A stretch of 48,330 nucleotides of DNA from Phycisphaerales bacterium (GTDB lineage: Bacteria; Planctomycetota; Phycisphaerae; UBA1845): assembly GCA_020353195.1 (NCBI GenBank), contig CP070691.1:3215894-3264223 (forward strand), in the 5' to 3' direction. Position 1 is the stretch's first letter. Every line of letters begins with the position of its first letter. Shown here piece by piece: positions 33,291 through 41,951 of this stretch. The notes beneath the pieces are model-generated. The model was not told where the DNA came from and ran no database searches. It saw only the letters and a list, made by a program, of their open reading frames with translations. The translations under genes were made by a program, and so were the position numbers.

Positions 33291-36200
33291 ATGGGCGAAA
33301 GACCTCGAAAGTCCATCCCCGGCACCGGAACCGATCCCGTCGCCCGCATCGACCCGCCCCCGACGACGTCGGGGTTAACGATGACGACCCGCAGCCTTCA
33401 CTACGGCGGCGCACGCTGGTGGGGATCCGTCGTCGCCGTGCTCGCCCTGGCCGCCGGGACCGTCGCCTATCGGCACCTGACCAGCCCGGAGCGAATCCGC
33501 CGTCAAGCCCGGCACTACCTTGCCGACTTCGTCACCGCCGACGTGAGCGTCGATGCGGCCGAGTTCTCGTTCTTCAGCGGCATCGCGTTAACCGGCGTGG
33601 CCGTAGCCGAGCCCGGGGCTGTTTCGGACGTGGACGACGGTGTGGCGACGCGGCGGCGCAGCGCCTTCCACTGCGAGAACCTTCTTCTCAAGCACGACCC
33701 GATCCGGATGCTTTTCGGCCGGCTGGCCGTCGCGGAAGTCGTCGCGGTCAACCCTTCATGCACCGTCATTCAGGATGTGGAATCCGGGCGACTGAATCTC
33801 GATAAGCTGTTCCGACCACGCAGTGGCGCTGAAGGCGCCCGTCCCATGCGCCTCCCGACCGTGCGCCTGCGCGACGCCTCGCTTCACATGCTGCGGCGTA
33901 CGGGCTCGCAGATCAAGCCGGTTGAAACACTGCACTTGCAGCTGCTGGCCAGGCCCGATCCGGACGATTGTCTGCTCTACCGGATCGCGTGGATCGGCGG
34001 CGGCGCCCAGCGGTCGCGCGGGAGTTCGGTGCTCGATCTTCGCTCCATGACGTTCATCGATGAGCAAGGCGGCATGCCCTGGGTCACCCTGGAAACCGCG
34101 ATGATCACCGTCGGGTCGCGGATCCCCGGGGCGGCCAACTACTTCGATCTGCTCGGGCTCACCGGTGAGGTCCGGGCGTTTCACTACAATCTGTCCGCCA
34201 CGACCGACCCGGCCCGGCAACGGAGGGCAACCGTCAAGCTCCGCCACGCAGCCATGTCCATTCCGATCGACGCGGACGAACGCGCGCTGCCCGCCGATCA
34301 GCGATACCTGCAGTTCACCGACGTGGATGGCACTATCGAGTTCTTCACGGACCGGGTCTGGGCCGTTTTCACCGGACGGTTTCACGGGAGCAAGGTGGAT
34401 GTGTCCGTTGAATTGTGCGGGCAACCGGAATCGGGCGGGTTGGCCGATCTGGGATTCGACGTCATGTTCAGCGGGATCGACATCCAGCTGCCGAGCAGGG
34501 ATGCGGACGTCTCGCCCGCACAGGCCCGGTTCGTCCGCCGCTGGCGGAAACTGCGCGACTTCTACCGCGACTTCGACCCCCACGGCCTAGCGTCGCTTGA
34601 GTTCTCCGTAGCCAAGGACCCCGGCGAGGACCAGCCGGTGCAGTTGCGCCACGGCCGGTTGGAGGCCGTTGCCTGCGACGCCGCGTACCGGTTCTTCCCG
34701 TATCGCGTAGGCGGTATTGCGGGCACCGTCGAGTTCACCGATGACGGCGTGCACCTCCGGGACCTGGCGGGCATGCATGGCGGGGCGCTGATCGTCGTGA
34801 ACGGATGGATCGCCGAACCGCGATGGCACGCCGCGGTCAAGCTCGATATGACCGGCGAGTCGGTCGCTCTCGACCGTGATCTGCACGACGCCCTCGGGTC
34901 CGCCTATCGCACGATCTGGGACCAGTTTGCGCTGGCCGGCACCGCCGATGTAACGGTGCAAATGGAACGGGCGCAAGGAGCGCCGGGACACACGGCTCCG
35001 TGGACCGCTGACATCGAGTCGGCTCTTCGCGATGCCGAGGTCTGCTTCACCGGATTCCCCTATCCACTGCGCAACGTACAGGGACGCGTCGACGTGGACC
35101 CGCAGGGGATTCGGGTCCGGCAACTGTCCGGATCGGCCGGCTCCGGTACCGTTGTCGCAGAGGGGCACGCCAATCTGCGGGACGGCCGGCCGACGGACCT
35201 GGACTTGGTCCTGCGAGCCGAGGCGGTCCCGTTCGACGATCCGCTGCTCGATGCGCTGCCGGCCGAGGCCCGCGATCTCGTGCGGTCTTTCGCCCCGCGC
35301 GGCACGTTCGGCCTGTCGGGAACCCTGGTGCTCGACCCCACGACCCGGGCCGTCAACTATGACCTCACGGCCACCATCCGGAACGTTGCCGCCGCGTATC
35401 GCCACATTCCTGTGCACATCGACCAAGTGACCGGGCCGTTGCGACTTCGGCCAGGCCGCATCGACGTGCCTGAACTGAAAGGGCGATTCGGCTCGGGCAC
35501 GGTGACGGTAACAGGCTCTCACGCCGCCGGACCCGGGGCCTCGGAAACGCATCTGGTCGTTGCCTGCCGCAACCTGACACTCGATGACGAGTTGACACAG
35601 CGCCTGCCGCCGCACGTGGCCGACGCGGTTCGGGACATCGACATCGTCGGCGGGCTGAACACCACGACCGAGTTCGACCGAACGGTGGAAAACGGCGAAC
35701 CGACGACCCGGCTGCGGACCGTAATCGAACTCGACCCGGTGGCGGTTCGGCACGCGGCGTTTCCGCTGCCCTTCACGAACGTGCGGGGACGCCTCGTGGT
35801 CGCGGGCGATCAGGTCACGGTCACGCACGTCACCGCCGAGCACCACGATGCGCGGTTCACGGCCAAGGGTCAGTTTACGAGGACAAGCGAGCGCGTCACC
35901 GGCACAGCCGCCCTTCACGCTGCCGGTATCGGCTTCGATGAGGAGTTGCGCCGGGCGGTGCCCTGGCGATGGCGTAGAACCTGGAACAATCTGCGACCGG
36001 CGGGCACGTTCGACCTCGGCCTGCCGCAGATTCGCTATCAGCGCGACGGCGACGAACCGGCACAGTGGCAGTTCGAAGGGTCGGTCATAGTGAAGGACCT
36101 GACGCTCGACCTCGGCGTCGACCTCTCCGGCGCGAGCGGGCGCGTCCGCGGGCACGGCTTCGTCAACGGGCCGGCCCCGGGGCTGACGCTGGATGGACGG

Positions 36201-36959
36201 ATCGAACTCGACCGCCTCAGCATCAACGAGCGCTGGCTCACCGACGTCGCGGGGAATATTCACCGGTCCGGCCGCTCCGAGCGCACGACCATCGCCGATC
36301 TGCAAGGCCAAATCTACGGAGGTACCGCCACCGGAAACATCGAATGGACGCGCGACGGCGACAAGACGACATACGCGGCCACCGCCCTGCTGCACGGCGT
36401 GAACCTGCACGATTTCCTCAATGCCGGACGGCGGCAGGACCGACTGCCGCCGCTTGACGCCCAGGGCACGCTCGACGGGCGGATCTATCTGTCCGGCATC
36501 GCCGGGGAACCCGAGTCGCGGCGCGGGGGCGGTCGGATCACGGTCCGCCGAGGGCATCTGGTCAAGATGCCCTTGCTCGCCGCCGTACTCAACGTGCTCA
36601 ACTTCTCCGACGTCGACGACACCGTGTTCCATGACCTGTCGGCAGAGTTCTTCATCCAGGGACGGCACGTGCAGATCAAGGACCTCATGCTGCAAGGCCG
36701 GGGGCTGGCCATGATGGGCTCCGGCACACTGGAACTTCCCGACAAGTCACTGGACCTCGTTCTGATCAGCACCGGCCCGCACGAGTGGGAGGATGTGCCC
36801 GTGCTGACCGAACTGCTCGAGGGCACGTCCCGCGAGCTGATGGAAGTTCACGTCCGCGGTCCGCTGAACAACACCACCATTCAGGCCCGCCCGTTCCGCG
36901 GCGTCGGCGAGACCATCAAGACGCTGGTTCAACCGAAAGAGCCGACCCAACGAGACTGA
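33291..36959 (+). CDS. AsmA-like large envelope protein
   Basis: A 1222-residue protein with one N-terminal membrane segment (WWGSVVAVLALAAGTVAY, ~42-60) and a long periplasmic beta-rich body. After the anchor comes YLADFVTADVSVDAAEFSFFSGIALTGV, the typical AsmA/TamB-like start. Many repeated beta units follow (GRVDVDPQGIRVRQLSGSAG, GRIDVPELKGRFGSGTVTV), ending in an AsmA-type C-terminal segment (GSGTLELPDKSLDLVL). Known relatives form bridge-like lipid conduits to the outer membrane. A second start at 33381 (MTTRSLHYG) would shorten it by 30 residues. Tight spacing to the glycosyltransferase suggests a shared envelope function, but this is inference. Confidence 0.8.
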   Translation: MGERPRKSIPGTGTDPVARIDPPPTTSGLTMTTRSLHYGGARWWGSVVAVLALAAGTVAYRHLTSPERIRRQARHYLADFVTADVSVDAAEFSFFSGIALTGVAVAEPGAVSDVDDGVATRRRSAFHCENLLLKHDPIRMLFGRLAVAEVVAVNPSCTVIQDVESGRLNLDKLFRPRSGAEGARPMRLPTVRLRDASLHMLRRTGSQIKPVETLHLQLLARPDPDDCLLYRIAWIGGGAQRSRGSSVLDLRSMTFIDEQGGMPWVTLETAMITVGSRIPGAANYFDLLGLTGEVRAFHYNLSATTDPARQRRATVKLRHAAMSIPIDADERALPADQRYLQFTDVDGTIEFFTDRVWAVFTGRFHGSKVDVSVELCGQPESGGLADLGFDVMFSGIDIQLPSRDADVSPAQARFVRRWRKLRDFYRDFDPHGLASLEFSVAKDPGEDQPVQLRHGRLEAVACDAAYRFFPYRVGGIAGTVEFTDDGVHLRDLAGMHGGALIVVNGWIAEPRWHAAVKLDMTGESVALDRDLHDALGSAYRTIWDQFALAGTADVTVQMERAQGAPGHTAPWTADIESALRDAEVCFTGFPYPLRNVQGRVDVDPQGIRVRQLSGSAGSGTVVAEGHANLRDGRPTDLDLVLRAEAVPFDDPLLDALPAEARDLVRSFAPRGTFGLSGTLVLDPTTRAVNYDLTATIRNVAAAYRHIPVHIDQVTGPLRLRPGRIDVPELKGRFGSGTVTVTGSHAAGPGASETHLVVACRNLTLDDELTQRLPPHVADAVRDIDIVGGLNTTTEFDRTVENGEPTTRLRTVIELDPVAVRHAAFPLPFTNVRGRLVVAGDQVTVTHVTAEHHDARFTAKGQFTRTSERVTGTAALHAAGIGFDEELRRAVPWRWRRTWNNLRPAGTFDLGLPQIRYQRDGDEPAQWQFEGSVIVKDLTLDLGVDLSGASGRVRGHGFVNGPAPGLTLDGRIELDRLSINERWLTDVAGNIHRSGRSERTTIADLQGQIYGGTATGNIEWTRDGDKTTYAATALLHGVNLHDFLNAGRRQDRLPPLDAQGTLDGRIYLSGIAGEPESRRGGGRITVRRGHLVKMPLLAAVLNVLNFSDVDDTVFHDLSAEFFIQGRHVQIKDLMLQGRGLAMMGSGTLELPDKSLDLVLISTGPHEWEDVPVLTELLEGTSRELMEVHVRGPLNNTTIQARPFRGVGETIKTLVQPKEPTQRD

Positions 36960-37065
36960 CAGGTCGCCGATTGCCCATGGTGGACCGCGCCTCATCGCCC
37001 CGCAGCGGTGGACGTCGACAACCGGCGGCGTCTTGCAGGGGCAGGCGAGCTCGCTGCGGCACCCG

Positions 37066-38214
37066 CTACATGAGTTTCTCGCGTAACCGTGCGCGGGGGT
37101 AGGTATCCGGCTCGGGGTAGGGGATGGTGCCCAGCGCGGCGACAAGTTCACCGAGGCGGGGGAACAGCCTTCGCAGCGGCCGCGGCTGACAACGGGTCAG
37201 AACATACTGGGCGATCAGAGGAAACGTCAGCGACGCACAGGAGTAGACGACGACGTTGTTGACAATGGCATCCTTCACCTTGCCCCAACTGCGGGCTTCG
37301 CTGGGGGTGGCGCCGGACAGGCCGCCCCACTGCGGCGAATCCGTCGTCAGTTGCAGGACGTAATCGTGCCCTTCGTGGGACGGATCCTTGAGAAACTGCT
37401 GCAGCGCCGGCTGCGTCTGCAGGTAGAAGTTCTTCGGCGAACCGCCTCCGATCTCGACCACGCCGTTGCGATCCGCGTCACGGACGATGGCCGTCGTCTC
37501 GATCACGTCGAGCAGCGGGTTTAGATGCACGGGTCTGTCGTACAGGTGCGGAATGATGAGGTTCAACCCGACGCCCGAGTCGCCGGGCGCCGGCGTGAAG
37601 ATCGGCACGTCACACCGGGCCGCCGCCGCCAGGAAGGACTTCTGAGGCGCGGGCGCGGTCTTGAGCACCCTTTCGCCCAGCGCTCTGTGAAGCGTCGCCG
37701 TCGAGAACTGCTTGCCCGTGTCGATCCGGCGCAAGGCGTCGAGAACAGCCCGATCGGTGGCGAACAGGGTCGCCTCATCCTCGATGAACACATCGTAGAT
37801 GCGGGCCACGCCGTCTTCGGCCAGCTGGTTGTCGTCCGCCTCGAAATGTCCCTGAGTCATCGGGTGGCCGTAGGGTCGATGGAGATCGTGGTAGAGGTTC
37901 GCCCCCGTCGAGATGATGAAGTCCACGAACCCGCGTTCCATCAGTGCGTTGAACACGCCGCTCATGCCGATGGGCGTCATCGCCCCGGCGACGGTCAGGC
38001 AAACGGTGGCGCCGTCCTCGATCATGCGCCGGTAGAGGTCGGCGCCCTCGGCCAAGCGGCGCGCGTTGAACCCGCTGGCGGCGAAGACGTTGTCGATCAT
38101 GTCGGCTACGTATTCGCTGCCTGCCAGTTCCAGCGGTTCGATGGTCGGGCCCGACATCCACTTGCGATGCGGTTTGTCACCGCAGGGATGGTGCTGGTTC
38201 ATGTGATCCGCCAT
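37066..38214 (-). CDS. Deoxyhypusine synthase-like protein
   Basis: The 382-residue protein has the deoxyhypusine synthase fold: TVAGAMTPIGMSGVFNALMERGFVDFIISTGANLYHDLH (~74-112) is the NAD-binding/active-site region. ARSWGKVK (308-315) contains the Lys (Lys312) corresponding to the imine-forming Lys329 of human DHS and its preceding Trp. The usual GGG.VKHH reads GGGSPKNF, so the DHS His288 equivalent is Asn. Bacteria lack eIF5A, so the product is more likely a polyamine: some bacterial homologues make homospermidine. AAGGAGG lies 6 nt before the ATG. No polyamine genes are adjacent. Confidence 0.85.
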   Translation of the reverse strand: MADHMNQHHPCGDKPHRKWMSGPTIEPLELAGSEYVADMIDNVFAASGFNARRLAEGADLYRRMIEDGATVCLTVAGAMTPIGMSGVFNALMERGFVDFIISTGANLYHDLHRPYGHPMTQGHFEADDNQLAEDGVARIYDVFIEDEATLFATDRAVLDALRRIDTGKQFSTATLHRALGERVLKTAPAPQKSFLAAAARCDVPIFTPAPGDSGVGLNLIIPHLYDRPVHLNPLLDVIETTAIVRDADRNGVVEIGGGSPKNFYLQTQPALQQFLKDPSHEGHDYVLQLTTDSPQWGGLSGATPSEARSWGKVKDAIVNNVVVYSCASLTFPLIAQYVLTRCQPRPLRRLFPRLGELVAALGTIPYPEPDTYPRARLREKLM

Positions 38215-38334
38215 GACTTCCTCCTTCGTCTGCCGACGACCGGCCGAGAACCGACGCCATACCAGCAGCGCCTGACCACCGGACGCAGGGCGCCTGCCGC
38301 GAGCGTCGCAGCGTACGCGATGGGGTGATCGGGG

Positions 38335-38724
38335 TCAAAGGGGGCGGTCGCCCGGTGCGTCGGGCGCGGCGGCGCGTCGAACCTCGTCGGACCGAAACGG
38401 CATCCCGCACTCCGGGCACCGGTTCGAGACGGCGCCGGACAGGTCGTACGCGCACTCGGGGCAATAGGGCCGATTGCTCGGAACGGCTTTGTTGACGATC
38501 CACTCGCCGCTGAAGAACAAGTACAGCCCGATGCACGATTTCACCAGGGGGCCTGCCAGGGAGAAAAGAGAGTACCACAGTTGGCTCAACGCCCCGCCGA
38601 CCACTTGTTGCGTGACGAAGAAGACAACATTCGCAGCGTACGACGCGAGCTCTCCAGCACCATCCACGAAGAGCAATACGCCAACAGCCTTGAGCAGTAA
38701 CCGAAACAACGTCTTGTATTTCAT
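38335..38724 (-). CDS. Small membrane protein with C-terminal zinc ribbon
   Basis: Starting at ATG 38724 (GAGG just upstream) gives 129 residues. There are two to three hydrophobic segments (~5-25, ~28-50, ~55-80). A cytosolic zinc ribbon CPECAYDLSG...CPECG (~88-110) follows, then an Ala/Asp-rich tail. The CPEC-x-YDLxG pattern recurs in many planctomycete proteins and also opens the protein encoded at 16892-17896. It starts 11 nt after holB, so it is probably the last gene of the tmk-holB unit. Function unknown. Confidence 0.7.
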   Translation of the reverse strand: MKYKTLFRLLLKAVGVLLFVDGAGELASYAANVVFFVTQQVVGGALSQLWYSLFSLAGPLVKSCIGLYLFFSGEWIVNKAVPSNRPYCPECAYDLSGAVSNRCPECGMPFRSDEVRRAAAPDAPGDRPL

Positions 38725-38735
38725 CGGACACCTCG

Positions 38736-39881
38736 TCAACCGGCGCTCGTCAGCCGGGCGAGCTTGAACAGCAGCGCTTCCAGACAGAGCTGCACGTTGG
38801 CGTTCAGATCGAGTTGGCGTTCGACCGTGCCGATCGTGGAGATGGCGTGGGCGGCCGCTTCCGGACGCAGCCGCGCGCCTCGTTCAGGCGCCGTGTCACC
38901 ACCAGCGGCCCCCGGGCCGGCCGTCGTAAGCGTCGTGCCCAGCGCCCGGTGTATCGCGCCGCGATACCAGGCGGCCATCAGGCAGAGCAGCGTCTTGAGA
39001 CCCTGCCGTTGAGCTTCGGTGTCGGAGATGTCGGGGTCGCGTTTGCGGAACTGACCGCCCAGCGTCTTGGCGCCGTCGATCAGCTCTCGGGCGGCGCCGA
39101 CGGCGCGGGCGGAGTCCAGGTCGGCCAACATGCTGGTGATCCGGCTGTTGTGGGCGGTCAGCTCGTCGTCGGCATGGTGCAGGGCGACGCCCAGACTGCC
39201 CTCGGCGAGCCCGGCGATGAACGCCGCCTGTTCACCCGTCAACTCCGGGCGCAGCTCGCCGAGCCGCTCGAGGATGAAATCGCGGGGCAGCGGAGCGAAC
39301 GGTATCACCTGGCACCGCGAATACGTTGTCGCGAGCATCCGCTCCAGCGACGAGACGAGCAGGATCATGAACGTCGTCGCCGGAGGCTCCTCCAGTGTCT
39401 TGAGCAGCGCGTTCTGGGCGGCGGGCGTGATCCGGTCGGCCTGGCGGATGATGAAAACTTTCGCCCGGCCTCGTGCGGGTTTGGCCCCGACCCGGTCGAT
39501 CACGAAGTGGCGAATCACGTCCACGCCCAGGTCGAGGGCTTTTCGGTTGCGGACCGCCGTGTCGGGATGAAACCTGTTGAGCTGGCGGTAGATCGGATGC
39601 AGATCGGGATGCGTTTCCGCGCGGACCGCGCGGCAGTCTTCGCACTCACCGCACGCGTCGCGGGCGCGATCGGTCCAGCCGCTCCACGCGGCGTCGGATG
39701 AGACGTCGACCTCCCGCGGGTGCGGGCAGAGCAGGAAGGTCGCCATCTGCACCGCAAACGTCTCCTTACCAACGCCGTCGGGTCCGTGAAAGATGTAGGC
39801 GTGCGGGAGCCGATCGCCGGCCACCGCCCGCTGGATCAGATGATGGGCCTTTGGCTGATGCCGAACGCTAAAGATCGACAC
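38736..39881 (-). CDS. holB: DNA polymerase III delta-prime subunit
   Basis: A clamp-loader ATPase-fold subunit of 381 residues. I start it at GTG 39881, which overlaps the tmk stop by 14 nt and follows GGAG; the frame stays open upstream inside tmk but is not coding. The protein opens with VSIFSVRHQPKAHHLIQRAV and has a P-loop-like HAYIFHGPDGVGKETFA (~25-41). The zinc-binding cluster CGECEDCRAVRAETHPDL follows, then VFIIRQADRITPAAQNALLKTLEEPP, the diagnostic delta-prime segment. About 20 extra residues sit between the first Cys and the rest of the zinc site. Confidence 0.9.
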   Translation of the reverse strand: MSIFSVRHQPKAHHLIQRAVAGDRLPHAYIFHGPDGVGKETFAVQMATFLLCPHPREVDVSSDAAWSGWTDRARDACGECEDCRAVRAETHPDLHPIYRQLNRFHPDTAVRNRKALDLGVDVIRHFVIDRVGAKPARGRAKVFIIRQADRITPAAQNALLKTLEEPPATTFMILLVSSLERMLATTYSRCQVIPFAPLPRDFILERLGELRPELTGEQAAFIAGLAEGSLGVALHHADDELTAHNSRITSMLADLDSARAVGAARELIDGAKTLGGQFRKRDPDISDTEAQRQGLKTLLCLMAAWYRGAIHRALGTTLTTAGPGAAGGDTAPERGARLRPEAAAHAISTIGTVERQLDLNANVQLCLEALLFKLARLTSAG

Positions 39882-40569
39882 GTTGCAGGATCTCCCATAC
39901 GGACCGATGAACGGAATCCGGCGGTCGACCGGCGTCGACGATCTCGACCGGGCGGGGATAGACGTCGGGCAAGCGCAGAAAGACCTGCCGCACCTTCCGG
40001 TGAAACTCGATGGGCCGGGCCTCCATCGCGTCGGTCTGCGTGTCGTGGAACAGCACGTTCTGGCCGGTCTGTTTCTTCCGGTGCTTGCCGGCGTGGTGGG
40101 GTTCCCGGCCGGTCCGTGCGAACCCCTTCTCGACGTCAATGTCCAGCACGAACGTCAAGTCGGGCCAGGTGTCGCCGATGGCATACTGCGCAACGTTGAT
40201 GACGTTCGCGACATCGTATCCGGCCGCCCCCTGATACGCGCAAGTGGCGGAGACGAACCGGTCGCACAGGACGGTGTTGCCCGCCGCCAGCGCCGGCTCG
40301 ATGACTTCGCCGATCAACTGGGCCCGTGACGCCATGAACAGAAACGCCTCGCACCGCACGTCCATCTCGCTCAGGTCGTACCCGAGCAGGACGTGCCGAA
40401 TGCGGTCACCGATGGCCGTACCGCCGGGATCTTTGCAGTGAACGACGTTCAGGCCGGCGGCGGTCAGCCGATCACCCAGCAACCTGCGCTGGGTGGACTT
40501 CCCGCACCCGTCGGGGCCGTCGAAGACGATGAACTTGCCTTTCAGTTTGTCCGTCACGCAGCGCTTCAT
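39868..40569 (-). CDS. tmk: Thymidylate kinase
   Basis: It phosphorylates dTMP to dTDP. ATG 40569 (233 residues) follows TTGGAG. The P-loop is FDGPDGCGKST (17-26 region). The usual R-E-P-G-G-T reads K-D-P-G-G-T (~48), the dTMP-binding CDRFVSATCAYQGAAGYD is intact, and VLDIDVEKGFAR begins the LID segment, which is long and rich in His/Lys. Coupling to holB is common in bacteria. The 107-nt gap to lipA contains short hairpins. Confidence 0.92.
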   Translation of the reverse strand: MKRCVTDKLKGKFIVFDGPDGCGKSTQRRLLGDRLTAAGLNVVHCKDPGGTAIGDRIRHVLLGYDLSEMDVRCEAFLFMASRAQLIGEVIEPALAAGNTVLCDRFVSATCAYQGAAGYDVANVINVAQYAIGDTWPDLTFVLDIDVEKGFARTGREPHHAGKHRKKQTGQNVLFHDTQTDAMEARPIEFHRKVRQVFLRLPDVYPRPVEIVDAGRPPDSVHRSVWEILQRVDL

Positions 40570-40631
40570 GTTTCTCCAACGGTGTCGTTGCCGTCGAAGC
40601 CGCGGGGCAGACACTCCGCCCCGTCATCTGA

Positions 40632-40647
40632 CCGGCTGAGAAGCCGG
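40632..40647 (-). terminator. Possible hairpin after lipA
   Basis: CCGGCT and AGCCGG flank a GAGA tetraloop, 30 nt after the lipA stop on the minus strand. A second short inverted repeat (GGGGC...GCCCC) follows. No T-tract; weak support. Confidence 0.25.
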
Positions 40648-40676
40648 CCCCGCACCTGTTGCCGTGCAGACCCCAG

Positions 40677-41744
40677 CTAGCCGACCGGTGCCGCTCGGCG
40701 TCGCGTTTCCGCAAAAACCGCGCCCGCGTCGTAGCTCGATCGCACGAAAGGCCCGGACGCGACGCTCGAAAAACCGAGCGACCTGGCCTCGTCTGTCAGC
40801 GCCTCAAACTCGTCCGGATGATAGAACTTCTCGACGGGCGCATGATCAGGCGACGGCTGAAGATACTGCCCGATCGTGAGCATCCGGCACCCGGCATCGA
40901 CCAGATCACCGAACGTGCGGGTCAGCTCCTCCCGCGTCTCACCCAAGCCCACCATCAGACCCGACTTGGCCAGCACGTGCGGCGCTGATGCTCCGACGGT
41001 CCGGATCACGCCGATCGACCGCCGGTACCTCGCCTGTGGGCGCACGATCGGGGTCAGGCGCTCGACCGTTTCGATGTTGTGATTGTAAACGTCCGGCCCG
41101 ACGTCGCACACGCGCTTGATGCACTCCCGCCGGCCGCGAAAGTCACTGGGCAGAACCTCGACGGTGGCGGCGGGGTTGTGTCGCCTGACCGCCTCGATGC
41201 AGGCGGCGAAATGCGACGCGCCCTGGTCATTCAAATCGTCCCGGGCCACCGCCGTAATCACCACGTGGCGAAGCCCGAGCTCCGCCGACGCCGCGCCCAA
41301 CCGCTCGGGCTCGTCGGGCTCCGGTGGAAAGGGGCGGCCGGTCTGGACGGCACAGAAGCGGCACCGCCGGGTGCAGCGATGGCCGAGGATCATGAACGTG
41401 GCCGTCCGACGCGACCAGCATTCCGTCAAGTTCGGGCACTTGGCGTCCTGGCATACGGTGGCGACGCCGCTCCGGGCGACGATGCGCTTGGTGGTCGCGA
41501 ACGGTTCGCCCGCGGGCAGCGGCCGCTTCAGCCAACGAGGCAGCCGCCGGCGGGATTCATTGATAACTGTCTGCTCGATCAATGCCGTTGTCCCGCTCGT
41601 TTGTTCGCGGTACAGGAAATCCACAAGCGGTGCGGGCGAACGGGGCGCGCGAAACGCCAACGTGGGCGCACCGAGCCCCAAAGCGAAGAGGCGCCATACA
41701 CGCGTTGAGGGCGGTTCCGGGCCGCCCCGCCGCGTGCCAGGCAC
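40677..41744 (-). CDS. lipA: Lipoyl synthase
   Basis: A radical-SAM enzyme that inserts two sulfurs into octanoyl groups on lipoyl domains. Both clusters are visible: the auxiliary CQDAKCPNLTECW and the SAM cluster GHRCTRRCRFCAVQTGRP (C-x3-C-x2-C), with the C-terminal RSSY motif in FVRSSYDAG that ligates the auxiliary cluster. The coordinates take the longest frame (GTG 41744, 355 residues). The first ~55 residues are not conserved, and the true start may be GTG 41624 or TTG 41582, just before INESRRRLPRWLKR. No lipB or dehydrogenase genes lie nearby. Confidence 0.9.
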   Translation of the reverse strand: MPGTRRGGPEPPSTRVWRLFALGLGAPTLAFRAPRSPAPLVDFLYREQTSGTTALIEQTVINESRRRLPRWLKRPLPAGEPFATTKRIVARSGVATVCQDAKCPNLTECWSRRTATFMILGHRCTRRCRFCAVQTGRPFPPEPDEPERLGAASAELGLRHVVITAVARDDLNDQGASHFAACIEAVRRHNPAATVEVLPSDFRGRRECIKRVCDVGPDVYNHNIETVERLTPIVRPQARYRRSIGVIRTVGASAPHVLAKSGLMVGLGETREELTRTFGDLVDAGCRMLTIGQYLQPSPDHAPVEKFYHPDEFEALTDEARSLGFSSVASGPFVRSSYDAGAVFAETRRRAAPVG

Positions 41745-41875
41745 GTGCCTGAGTCCGCTTCCATTGCCACACCTCTCGCCGCCGGCGCGATCTTAGACGC
41801 TTTGGCGGTCGGGTCAAGCAGCCTCACCGGGCGAGCGACTGACGACGCCGGGATCCGGCGAGTTGAACACCAATC

Positions 41876-41904
41876 TTGACGCCAGGGTGGCGGGCATCTA
41901 CGAT
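41876..41904 (+). promoter_or_regulatory. Sigma70-like promoter of the usp gene
   Basis: TTGACG (41876-41881), a 17-nt spacer, and TACGAT (41899-41904), five and four matches to consensus. It predicts transcription from ~41911 and a 41-nt leader. This is the best sigma70 match in the window. Confidence 0.6.
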
Positions 41905-41951
41905 GATCGCGTCCGGACCGTTCACTTCTGAGGGGAATCGCAGAGGGTACG

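Noticed and set aside
34587..36695. 702-codon minus-strand open frame inside the AsmA-like gene
   Set aside because: No recognisable domain, Arg/Gly/Val-rich, fully contained in a well-supported plus-strand gene.
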